DNA of 5,439 nucleotides from an uncultured Clostridia bacterium (GTDB lineage: Bacteria; Bacillota; Clostridia; UBA1381). The stretch is taken from contig CAJOPD010000065.1 in the NCBI GenBank assembly GCA_905236685.1, positions 1-5,439 on the forward strand, in the 5' to 3' direction. Made by a program: the position numbers and the translations under genes. Position 1 is the first letter of the stretch, and each line of letters opens with the position of its first letter. The notes below the pieces were generated by a model. It had not been told where the DNA came from. It saw only the letters and a program-made list of their open reading frames with translations, and made no database searches. Positions 1-5,439 of the stretch are shown here, in pieces.

Positions 1-93
1 CAATGAAAGAAACATAAAAAACTTGACTTTGCTTTGAAGGATAAAATCTATATGTTTTTTACCTTGAACGCTGTGAAAGGAATGACCGTAAAA

Positions 94-390
94 ATGAATA
101 TCAACAAAATCAGAGATAACGAGACGCTTACCATGGAGCTTAACGGGCGCCTTGATACAATGTCAACTATGAAACTTGAGGCGGAATTAAAAAAGGAGAT
201 AACAGGCGTAAAAACCCTTATATTCGATTTTGCGAATGTTGAGTATATTTCGTCTGCAGGACTCCGTGTGCTTCTTTTAGCTCAAAAAGTTATGAACAGA
301 CAGGGTAAAATGGTATTAAGAAATGTAAGCCGTGCAGTTATGGAAGTTTTTGAGTTTACAGAATTTTCAGATATCCTTACGATAGAATGA
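94..390 (+). CDS. STAS-domain anti-sigma factor antagonist-like protein
   Basis: The product is 98 residues, about the length of a single STAS domain such as SpoIIAA or RsbV. It has the typical pattern: an N-terminal beta strand, a GRLD turn at residues 18-21 (like GELD in SpoIIAA), a strand LIFDF at 42-46, the switch-loop motif YISSAGL at 51-57, and a C-terminal VFEFTEF helix region. Ser54 aligns with the serine that the cognate kinase phosphorylates in SpoIIAA, but the preceding Asp of the classical D-S-S-G motif is Ser here. In the family, the unphosphorylated protein binds an anti-sigma kinase and releases its target. The start is uncertain. ATG 94 fits the family N-terminus and has AAAGGA at 76-81, although the 12-nt spacing is long. 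ATG 52 has AAGGA at 37-41 with 10-nt spacing and would give 112 residues. ATG 82 and TTG 34 are also in frame. The stop is 19 nt before the adaptor gene, which suggests co-transcription with the exporter. No kinase or phosphatase partner is present here. Confidence 0.88.
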   Translation: MNINKIRDNETLTMELNGRLDTMSTMKLEAELKKEITGVKTLIFDFANVEYISSAGLRVLLLAQKVMNRQGKMVLRNVSRAVMEVFEFTEFSDILTIE

Positions 391-398
391 GCGGGAAT

Positions 399-404
399 GA
401 GGTG
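399..404 (+). promoter_or_regulatory. Ribosome binding site for the TTG-started adaptor gene
   Basis: GAGGTG lies 5 nt before TTG 410. The first in-frame ATG would lie well inside the protein and remove conserved N-terminal sequence, so this site supports the TTG start. Confidence 0.6.
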
Positions 405-409
405 TTATC

Positions 410-883
410 TTGAAAAAAGAACTATTCAGAAAAAAGAGCCTCGAAAAGATTTCTTCTCCCGAAAAAATAGATGACTACATAAGATCGGTAAATATTCGTT
501 TATGGCTTATTGCCGCCGCTTGTCTTTTGGTACTTTTATCGGTTTTGATATGGGGAGTTTTCGGAAAGGTAGAAATTTCGCAAAAGGCGGTAACCGTATG
601 CCAAAACCGCGAAGCTGTATGCTTTGTGGCAGAAGAAAATATAGAGAACATTTCCGCAAAAACGGAGTTTATTATCAACGGAAAAATATATCAAGCGAAA
701 GATATTTCAGGTATTCCTGTAAAGGTATCTGATGCGTTGCCGGAATATGCGGCGCATATTGCAAAATACAACGAAAATGATTGGGCTTATGCCGCAGTCT
801 TATATTCGGATTTGGATGACGGCATATATGAGACAGAAGTCATAACAGCATTGGTTTCTCCTGTTTCCCTCTTGATGAAATGA
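410..883 (+). CDS. Short HlyD-like NHLM/NHLP system secretion (adaptor) protein
   Basis: The protein has 157 residues. Its N-terminal cytosolic segment, LFRKKSLEKISSPEKIDDYI (residues 5-24), resembles the start of NHLM bacteriocin-system HlyD-type secretion proteins. One hydrophobic membrane span follows at about residues 31-50, then roughly 105 residues predicted outside the membrane. These are rich in short alternating beta-type segments and end in a VSPVSLLMK tail. Classical HlyD adaptors have around 400 residues, with a long coiled-coil hairpin between two lipoyl halves; no coiled coil is visible here. This is therefore a reduced adaptor, which makes sense in a Gram-positive cell with no outer membrane to span. 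Cys64 and Cys71 lie in the outer segment and might pair, which is inference only. TTG 410 is chosen because of the ribosome binding site at 399-404 and the family-like N-terminus. The stop is 10 nt before the peptidase-exporter start. The family assignment rests on the N-terminal motif plus the neighbours. Confidence 0.8.
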   Translation: MKKELFRKKSLEKISSPEKIDDYIRSVNIRLWLIAAACLLVLLSVLIWGVFGKVEISQKAVTVCQNREAVCFVAEENIENISAKTEFIINGKIYQAKDISGIPVKVSDALPEYAAHIAKYNENDWAYAAVLYSDLDDGIYETEVITALVSPVSLLMK

Positions 884-885
884 GG
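882..885 (+). promoter_or_regulatory. Ribosome binding site that favours GTG 894 over TTG 888
   Basis: GAGG overlaps the TGA stop of the adaptor gene. It is 2 nt from TTG 888, too close for normal initiation, but 8 nt from GTG 894. GTG 894 is therefore the better start for the peptidase-exporter. The overlap also suggests that termination on the adaptor gene feeds initiation here. Confidence 0.55.
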
Positions 886-893
886 TATTGGCA

Positions 894-3059
894 GTGCAAA
901 TAAAAAAAAGTTATGTAAATGTTCCGGTAATTATGCAGCTTGAAGCACTTGAATGCGGCGCTGCCTGTCTTGCAATGGTGCTGGCTTATTATAAAAAATG
1001 GCTGCCGCTTGAAGAAGTCAGACATGACTGCGGCGTGTCAAGAGACGGTTCAAATGCAAAGAATATTTTAAAGGCTGCAAATAATTACGGATTAAATACA
1101 AAAGCCTACAAACTTGAACCTGATGAAATAAAGGCATATGTCAGTTTTCCGTGTATTATACATTGGAATTTCAATCATTTTGTCGTGTTATGCGGTTTTC
1201 GCAGAGGAAAGGCGCTTATAAACGATCCTGCAAGAGGTAGAATTTGGGTTTCCGCAGAGGAATTTGACGATGCCTTTACCGGAATATGTCTGTGCTTTGA
1301 ACCGAATGAAAGTTTTGAAAAATCAGGTAAACGCAGGAGCATACTGTCTTTTACAAAAAAAAGACTGCTGGGTTCCGGAGCGGCGGTAGGATTTATAATA
1401 ATTGCTACTGTCATAATATCTGTGATTGAAATATTAAATTTATCCTTATCAAAGGTGTTTGAGGATTTTATACTGAATATTTGCGACGACAAATATTTAG
1501 TTTTATTTATTACAATTCTTTGTGTACTGGGAATCATATGGACTGTAATAATGGGGGCAAAGGAAGTCGGAATACATAAGATAAACGGGAAATTTGCCCT
1601 TGCGGGTTCAAGTAGGTTTATGTGGAAAATATTGCATTTGCCAATGGAATTTTTCTCACAGAGAATCCCGGGAGATATACAGGTAAGAATGACATCAAAC
1701 GGCGAAATAGCGGCAACTCTCATAACTATATTTGCACCTATTGCTCTTGATGCGGTAATGTTGGTACTGTATCTTATAATAATGCTGAAATACAGTATTA
1801 TTTTAACAATTATAGGAATAACGAGCGTTCTTCTTAATATTATTTTGTGTGCTTATGCAACACAAAAGCGTACAAATATATTGAGAGTTATGATGCGTGA
1901 CGAGGGAAAACTTGCGGGTGCAACCGCATCCGGCATTGAAATGATTGAAACAATAAAGGCAAACGGTGCGGAAAACAGTTTTTTTGAAAAATGGGCAGGA
2001 TACAGCGCAAGCGTAAATGCCGCACAGATGGAATATTTAAAAATTGATTGTAAAATCGGAATTCTGCCGGAGCTCGTTTCATCTATTGCCGAAATTTTTG
2101 TAGTGTCTCTCGGCGTATGGTTAATAATGAATAACACATTTACAATAGGTATGCTTCTTGCGTTCAGCGGGTTTTTAACTGCGTTCTCAAAGCCGGCGCG
2201 AAAACTTATAGCTGTAGGTGAAAATTTCGGAGAGCTTCGTTGTGATATGGAGCGGATAGAAGATGTGATGAATTATCCGAATGACAGTTTTACAGCAGGT
2301 CGCGGCGGCGGTGAACCGGATGACGGTTCGTACGACAAACTCTCCGGGAAAATTGAGCTTTCGGGCGTAACCTTTGGTTATTCTCCTCTTGCCGAGCCGC
2401 TTATAAAGGATTTTAACCTTACGATTATGCCGGGGCAAAAAATAGCAATTGTCGGAGCGTCCGGGTGTGGAAAATCTACGATTGCAAAACTCATTGCCGG
2501 ACTTTACCGGCCATGGGAAGGCAGTATTTTATTTGACGGAAAAACGATAGATGAAATTGACAAAGATGAGTTTACGGGTTCCGTTGCAGTGGTGGATCAA
2601 GATGTTATATTGTTTTGCGATACGGTGGCAAATAATATAAAAATGTGGGACAATTCCATCGAAGATTTTGAAATGACATTGGCTTCCTGTGACGCCAATA
2701 TTCACGATACAATTATTGAACGCGACGGCGGATATAACGGAGTGATTTACGAAAACGGTAAAAACTTTTCTGGCGGTGAGAAACAGCGTTTGGAAATTGC
2801 ACGTGTTCTTGCGCAGGATCCCACAATTATCGTTATGGACGAAGCAACGAGCGCCCTTGACAGCGCGACAGAATATGAGGTAGTAAATTCAATCGCCGCA
2901 AGAGGGTTGACCTGTATTGTAATAGCGCACAGACTTTCGACAATACGAGACAGTGATGAAATAATCGTTATGGAAAACGGGACGATTACAGAGCGTGGCA
3001 CACATGAGGAATTATACAGTTTAAACGGTGCGTATACAAAACTGATTATGAATGAATAA
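894..3059 (+). CDS. NHLM/NHLP-type ABC exporter with C39 leader peptidase (peptidase/permease/ATPase)
   Basis: The protein has 721 residues from GTG 894 (723 from TTG 888), the usual size for a peptidase-containing ABC transporter. Numbering is from GTG 894. Residues 1 to about 135 form a C39 cysteine peptidase: Gln15 (oxyanion), Cys21 in ECGAAC, His95 in NHFVVL and Asp111 in INDPARG. The Gln-Cys spacing (6) and His-Asp spacing (16) match ComA-type peptidases. A six-helix ABC membrane domain follows, with hydrophobic stretches near 160-185, 202-222, 273-322 (two helices) and 391-431 (two helices). The ATPase domain covers about 485-721: Walker A GASGCGKST at 521-529, Q-loop Gln569, signature SGGEKQR at 626-632, Walker B Asp649 with catalytic Glu650, and H-loop His679. 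All motifs are intact. The family cuts a double-glycine-type leader on the cytosolic side and exports the core peptide. It probably works with the adaptor before it and the second ABC protein 17 nt after it. No precursor peptide was found in the window. Confidence 0.95.
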   Translation: MQIKKSYVNVPVIMQLEALECGAACLAMVLAYYKKWLPLEEVRHDCGVSRDGSNAKNILKAANNYGLNTKAYKLEPDEIKAYVSFPCIIHWNFNHFVVLCGFRRGKALINDPARGRIWVSAEEFDDAFTGICLCFEPNESFEKSGKRRSILSFTKKRLLGSGAAVGFIIIATVIISVIEILNLSLSKVFEDFILNICDDKYLVLFITILCVLGIIWTVIMGAKEVGIHKINGKFALAGSSRFMWKILHLPMEFFSQRIPGDIQVRMTSNGEIAATLITIFAPIALDAVMLVLYLIIMLKYSIILTIIGITSVLLNIILCAYATQKRTNILRVMMRDEGKLAGATASGIEMIETIKANGAENSFFEKWAGYSASVNAAQMEYLKIDCKIGILPELVSSIAEIFVVSLGVWLIMNNTFTIGMLLAFSGFLTAFSKPARKLIAVGENFGELRCDMERIEDVMNYPNDSFTAGRGGGEPDDGSYDKLSGKIELSGVTFGYSPLAEPLIKDFNLTIMPGQKIAIVGASGCGKSTIAKLIAGLYRPWEGSILFDGKTIDEIDKDEFTGSVAVVDQDVILFCDTVANNIKMWDNSIEDFEMTLASCDANIHDTIIERDGGYNGVIYENGKNFSGGEKQRLEIARVLAQDPTIIVMDEATSALDSATEYEVVNSIAARGLTCIVIAHRLSTIRDSDEIIVMENGTITERGTHEELYSLNGAYTKLIMNE

Positions 3060-3062
3060 AGG

Positions 3063-3068
3063 AAGGAG
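3063..3068 (+). promoter_or_regulatory. Strong ribosome binding site for the second ABC gene
   Basis: AAGGAG sits 8 nt before GTG 3077 in the short gap after the first exporter. It is the strongest ribosome binding site within the export operon and fixes the GTG start. Confidence 0.7.
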
Positions 3069-3076
3069 AAATATCT

Positions 3077-5242
3077 GTGGGTTGGTTTGATGAGCAAATA
3101 CGGCAAAGAAAAAAAGATGATGCCGACACCCTCTCCGACGCTTTATATGACATTACAAATGCGGTTTCGGACAAAAAAACATTTTTTCAAAGCGGAAATG
3201 CAAAAAATGAAACAGAAAAAATATTGGAATATTACGGCGTAAAAAGCCGTGATTTGCCGGATTCGTTAAAGGATACAGACTCGCAGATTGAGTATCTTAT
3301 ACGGCCTCACGGTATTATGAAACGGACAGTGGAATTAAAACGAGGCTGGTACAAGAACGCTTCCTACCCAATGCTTACAAAATTAAAAGACGGCACGATT
3401 ACCGCCTTGATACCGGGAAAATTTTCCGGATACTTTTACACGGACAGAAAAAGCGGTCGGTTTGTTAAGGTGTCAAAAAAATCGGAAAATCTGTTTGAAG
3501 ATAAAGCGTATTGTTTCTATAAGCCATATCCGATGGAAAAGTTAAGCGAAAAGGAGCTCGCAAAAAATATATTGGGTGCAATTAAACCGGCAGACATTTT
3601 TTTGCTCGTGCTGATATGCATTTTAACGATTGCAATAGCGCTTATTGTGCCTTGTGTATATAAGATATTATTTTCATACATTGCAAAAGGAAAAGATATT
3701 CAGCCTCTTTTCTTTGCATCGCTTGTGCTTATATGTGTTGCGCTGAGCACAAATCTGCTCACGTCGGCAAAAAGGATAATTGCGGGGCGGATAAAAAATC
3801 AATTGCAGGTTTCATGTGAGTCGGCAGTTATGACGAGGATTTTATCGCTTCCGACATCGTTTTTCAAAAAATACAGTGCAGGAGAACTTTCAAGCAAGGT
3901 ACAGTCTGTTTCTGAGTTAAGCGCAGCATTTTCGCAAACGATAATCACACTGGGCATAACGGTACTTCTGTCCTTTATATATTTTGGCTGGATAGCCGTA
4001 TTCGTACCGTCTTTGCTTATGCCGACCGTGACCACATCATTTTTAGTAATAGTATATTCGTTGCTTATTATGGTTTGGCAATCAAAAATAAAGGAGAATC
4101 AAAATATCCTTGATTCAGAAGAACAAGGAATAAGCTACTCGCTTATTTCCGGCATTTCAAAAATAAAGCTTGTCGGCGCTGAGATGAGAGCTTTTGCAAA
4201 GTGGGGCAAAAAATATGCAGCCAAAGCACGGCTTATGTATAATCTTCCCCTTATCATTATGCTTAAAAGGGCAGTTTATATTTTCATAACTTTTCTCGGC
4301 AGTGTATGGGTTTATTATACTGCCGCAGAGACAGGTGTTTCATCAGCAGACTTTTATGCTTTCAGTGTTGCCTACGCTTTTATAGTTTCCGCCGTTTTTA
4401 TGTTTTTTGAGAACAGTGAAAAACTTTCCGATATAAAGCCGAAGATAAAAAACATAAAAACATTTTTTGAAGCAGAACCGGAGATTTCGGCGGATAAACA
4501 ACCGGTTATGCATTTATTGGGCGGTGTTGAGTTTAATAATGTAATGTTCCGTTATGGTGAGAGCAAAGCGATTTTTAATAATCTGTCATTTAAAATCCGC
4601 CCCGGAGAATACGTTGCGATAGTGGGTAAAACGGGCTGCGGCAAATCTACGCTTATAAGACTTCTTTTGGGATTTGAAACACCCCAAAAAGGCGGCATAT
4701 ATTATGACGGAAAGGATTTGTCTGCGCTTGACCTTAAAAGTCTTCGCCAAAAATTAGGTATTGTCACGCAAAACGGCAAACTTTTTTCGGGAGATATTTT
4801 TTCAAATATTGCGATATCCTCGCCCGGTTTAACCCTTGACGATGCTTGGGCGGCAGCAGAAGCGGCAGGAATTGCTGAGGATATACGGAATATGCCTATG
4901 GGAATGAATACAATTCTTTCAGAAGGCGGCGGCGGTATTTCCGGCGGTCAAAGGCAGCGGATACTTATTGCAAGAGCAATAGCAAAAAATCCGCGTATTA
5001 TTCTGTTTGACGAGGCAACAAGCGCTCTTGATAATATTACGCAGAAAGCAGTTTCCGAAACGCTTGACAACCTCAAATGTACAAGAATAATTGTGGCGCA
5101 CCGTCTTTCAACCATTAAGAAATGTACAAGAATCATTGTGCTTGACGATGGGAAGATTGTCGAGGACGGTAATTACGATGAACTTATAAAAAAAGACGGT
5201 TTATTCGCAAAATTAGTTCATCGCCAGGAAATTATGCAGTGA
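3077..5242 (+). CDS. NHLM/NHLP-type ABC exporter, second permease/ATPase subunit
   Basis: The protein has 721 residues and starts MGWFDEQIRQRK, a beginning I associate with the second ABC protein of NHLM systems. Residues 1 to about 170 are a soluble, mostly polar N-terminal domain. It has no C39 Cys/His/Asp set, but its second half (about 94-155, from GWYKNASYPMLTKL to CFYKPYP) reads like a beta-rich peptidase-like fold that has lost catalysis; this is inference. Membrane helices follow near 175-197, 206-226, 285-335 (two) and 393-445 (two). The ATPase domain is about 475-721: Walker A GKTGCGKST at 517-525, Q-loop Gln565, signature ISGGQRQR with Ser622, Walker B Asp645 with Glu646, and H-loop His675. 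All ATPase motifs are intact, so this is not a degenerate half-site partner. It probably pairs or cooperates with the upstream peptidase-exporter. The H-loop is flanked by two copies of KCTRIIV, 15 codons apart. A 4-nt overlap links its stop to a possible 28-codon ORF. Confidence 0.93.
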   Translation: MGWFDEQIRQRKKDDADTLSDALYDITNAVSDKKTFFQSGNAKNETEKILEYYGVKSRDLPDSLKDTDSQIEYLIRPHGIMKRTVELKRGWYKNASYPMLTKLKDGTITALIPGKFSGYFYTDRKSGRFVKVSKKSENLFEDKAYCFYKPYPMEKLSEKELAKNILGAIKPADIFLLVLICILTIAIALIVPCVYKILFSYIAKGKDIQPLFFASLVLICVALSTNLLTSAKRIIAGRIKNQLQVSCESAVMTRILSLPTSFFKKYSAGELSSKVQSVSELSAAFSQTIITLGITVLLSFIYFGWIAVFVPSLLMPTVTTSFLVIVYSLLIMVWQSKIKENQNILDSEEQGISYSLISGISKIKLVGAEMRAFAKWGKKYAAKARLMYNLPLIIMLKRAVYIFITFLGSVWVYYTAAETGVSSADFYAFSVAYAFIVSAVFMFFENSEKLSDIKPKIKNIKTFFEAEPEISADKQPVMHLLGGVEFNNVMFRYGESKAIFNNLSFKIRPGEYVAIVGKTGCGKSTLIRLLLGFETPQKGGIYYDGKDLSALDLKSLRQKLGIVTQNGKLFSGDIFSNIAISSPGLTLDDAWAAAEAAGIAEDIRNMPMGMNTILSEGGGGISGGQRQRILIARAIAKNPRIILFDEATSALDNITQKAVSETLDNLKCTRIIVAHRLSTIKKCTRIIVLDDGKIVEDGNYDELIKKDGLFAKLVHRQEIMQ
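5075..5140 (+). repeat. In-frame 21-nt direct repeat around the H-loop of the second ABC protein
   Basis: Copy 1 is 5075-5095 and copy 2 is 5120-5140. They match at 20 of 21 bases and are offset by 45 nt (15 codons), so both encode KCTRIIV. Copy 1 is the strand leading into AHRLST (H-loop) and copy 2 is the strand before LDDGK. Both positions normally hold similar hydrophobic strands in ABC ATPases, but the base-level identity exceeds what protein constraint requires. Confidence 0.85.
5226..5230 (+). promoter_or_regulatory. Possible ribosome binding site for the overlapping mini-ORF
   Basis: AGGAA lies inside the last codons of the second ABC gene, 8 nt before GTG 5239. Its position is right for initiation at the overlapping GTGA, but it also encodes part of the exporter C-terminus (RQEIMQ), so it may be chance. 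Confidence 0.35.
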
Positions 5243-5325
5243 AAGTATACCTTTCAAGTTTTGAACCGTATAAATATTTGAAGGTGAGTGATAGACAATT
5301 AAAACAAATCGCTGTGAAAATATGA
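5239..5325 (+). CDS. Candidate 28-residue small protein overlapping the exporter stop
   Basis: GTG 5239 overlaps the TGA stop of the second ABC gene (GTGA, 4 nt), an arrangement typical of translationally coupled genes. AGGAA at 5226-5230 is suitably spaced. The frame stays open for 28 codons to TGA 5323-5325. The peptide begins MKVYLSSFEPYKYLKVSDRQ and is basic (six Lys/Arg against two Asp/Glu). It has no membrane segment and no double-glycine site, so nothing marks it as the NHLP cargo. I do not recognise a family. It could be a real small protein, the remnant of a longer decayed gene, or a chance open frame in AT-rich spacer. Confidence 0.35.
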   Translation: MKVYLSSFEPYKYLKVSDRQLKQIAVKI

Positions 5326-5331
5326 CAGTAG

Positions 5332-5349
5332 TTTTTGCGTGCGTAAAAA
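5332..5349. repeat. Short imperfect dyad before the downstream gene
   Basis: Five T, GCG, TGCG, T and five A form an 18-nt dyad. Seven Watson-Crick pairs and one G-T pair are possible if fully closed, although a tight central loop would open the innermost pairs. It lies about 34 nt before ATG 5383. A second, perfect TATTG-T-CAATA dyad lies at 5354-5364. They may be operator-like sites or just symmetry in AT-rich DNA. Confidence 0.25.
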
Positions 5350-5370
5350 GAAATATTGTCAATAAAAATT

Positions 5371-5375
5371 GGAGG
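5371..5375 (+). promoter_or_regulatory. Ribosome binding site of the right-edge gene
   Basis: GGAGG, followed 7 nt later by ATG 5383, is close to the ideal spacing and strength. It is the main evidence that the truncated frame at the right edge is a real gene. Confidence 0.8.
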
Positions 5376-5382
5376 TTAAAAA

Positions 5383-5439
5383 ATGGCAAAACACATTAAC
5401 AAAATTGTAAGCGCCATACTATGTATGAGTATGCTGATG
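5383..5439 (+). CDS. Start of a probable secreted protein (cut by the window edge)
   Basis: Only 19 codons are present, beginning MAKHINKIVSAILCMSMLM. The basic N-terminal region (Lys3, His4, Lys7) followed by a hydrophobic run is the pattern of a Sec signal peptide. The cleavage site and mature protein lie beyond the window. A strong GGAGG ribosome binding site precedes ATG 5383. The gap from the second ABC gene is 140 nt, much longer than the 10-19 nt gaps upstream, so this gene may have its own promoter, though I could not identify one with confidence. NHLP precursor leaders are long and soluble rather than signal-peptide-like, so this is probably not the exported cargo. Function unknown. 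Confidence 0.75.
   Translation, partial: MAKHINKIVSAILCMSMLM

Noticed and set aside
2..37. C-terminus of an upstream gene ending at TGA 35-37
   Set aside because: Only 11 codons are visible and all three frames have a stop within the first 37 nt, so the frame of any upstream gene cannot be decided.
23..54. Possible promoter: TTGACT at 23-28 with TATATG at 49-54 or TAAAAT at 42-47
   Set aside because: The spacings are 20 and 13 nt, both outside the usual 16-18, so the pairing is not convincing.
502..732. 76-codon + strand frame with several Cys and Arg, resembling a zinc-ribbon protein at first sight
   Set aside because: It overlaps the adaptor gene in another frame and has no convincing ribosome binding site. 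The Cys spacing does not form a clear metal-binding motif.
1175..1723. 182-codon open frame on the - strand inside the first exporter
   Set aside because: It lies entirely within the well-supported membrane domain of the + strand exporter, has no recognisable motif, and is expected as an antisense shadow.
2747..3106. 119-codon - strand open frame across the end of the first exporter and start of the second
   Set aside because: It is antisense to the conserved signature, Walker B and H-loop coding sequence, and no family features are visible.
5240..5262. Terminator-like hairpin after the second exporter (TGAAAG / CTTTCA, then TTTT at 5259-5262)
   Set aside because: The stem has only six pairs, two of them G-C, and the T-run is short. 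It is too weak to call a terminator.
5292..5321. Possible promoter for the right-edge gene: TAGACA at 5292-5297 and GAAAAT at 5316-5321
   Set aside because: The 18-nt spacing is acceptable, but the -10 matches only four of six consensus bases and such matches are common in AT-rich spacer.
5239..5325. The 28-residue ORF as the NHLP cargo precursor
   Set aside because: It is too short to contain an NHLP leader and has no double-glycine or Gly-Ala cleavage site.
5322..5400. Second mini-ORF starting ATG 5322, overlapping the 28-codon ORF stop as ATGA
   Set aside because: No ribosome binding site precedes it, and it runs through the GGAGG site and start codon of the right-edge gene in another frame, so it is probably chance.

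Overview
The window looks like part of a chromosome of a low-GC Gram-positive anaerobe, most likely Clostridia/Eubacteriales. The grounds are the AT-rich sequence with purine-rich AGGAGG-type ribosome binding sites, a SpoIIAA/RsbV-like STAS protein, free use of TTG and GTG starts, and the close protein resemblance to NHLM/NHLP peptide-export genes as found in Firmicutes. No species can be named. All genes are on the + strand, and the open frames on the - strand are shadows.

Layout: (1) 94-390 encodes a 98-residue STAS-domain anti-sigma-factor-antagonist-like protein. (2) 410-883 encodes a short, single-pass HlyD-like adaptor of the NHLM secretion system. (3) 894-3059 encodes an ABC exporter with an intact N-terminal C39 peptidase, which should both remove the leader and export the peptide. 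(4) 3077-5242 encodes the partner NHLM ABC permease/ATPase, whose N-terminal domain has no recognisable peptidase residues. (5) 5239-5325 is a candidate 28-codon ORF that overlaps the stop of gene 4 by 4 nt and has a well-placed ribosome binding site. (6) From 5383 to the right edge lies the start of a gene whose product begins like a signal peptide. The first four genes are 10-19 nt apart, so they are probably one operon.

Working model: a ribosomally made peptide with a double-glycine-type leader (not encoded here) is cleaved by the C39 domain of the first exporter. It is then moved across the membrane by the two ABC proteins, helped by the small adaptor. The STAS protein suggests that the locus also carries, or answers to, a partner-switching circuit; its expected kinase and phosphatase partners would lie outside the window. 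Most of the window is a recognisable export module. The less ordinary points are the reduced adaptor, the regulatory STAS gene in an export operon, the overlapping mini-ORF, the unusual N-terminal domain of the second exporter and a nearly perfect 21-nt in-frame duplication around its H-loop.
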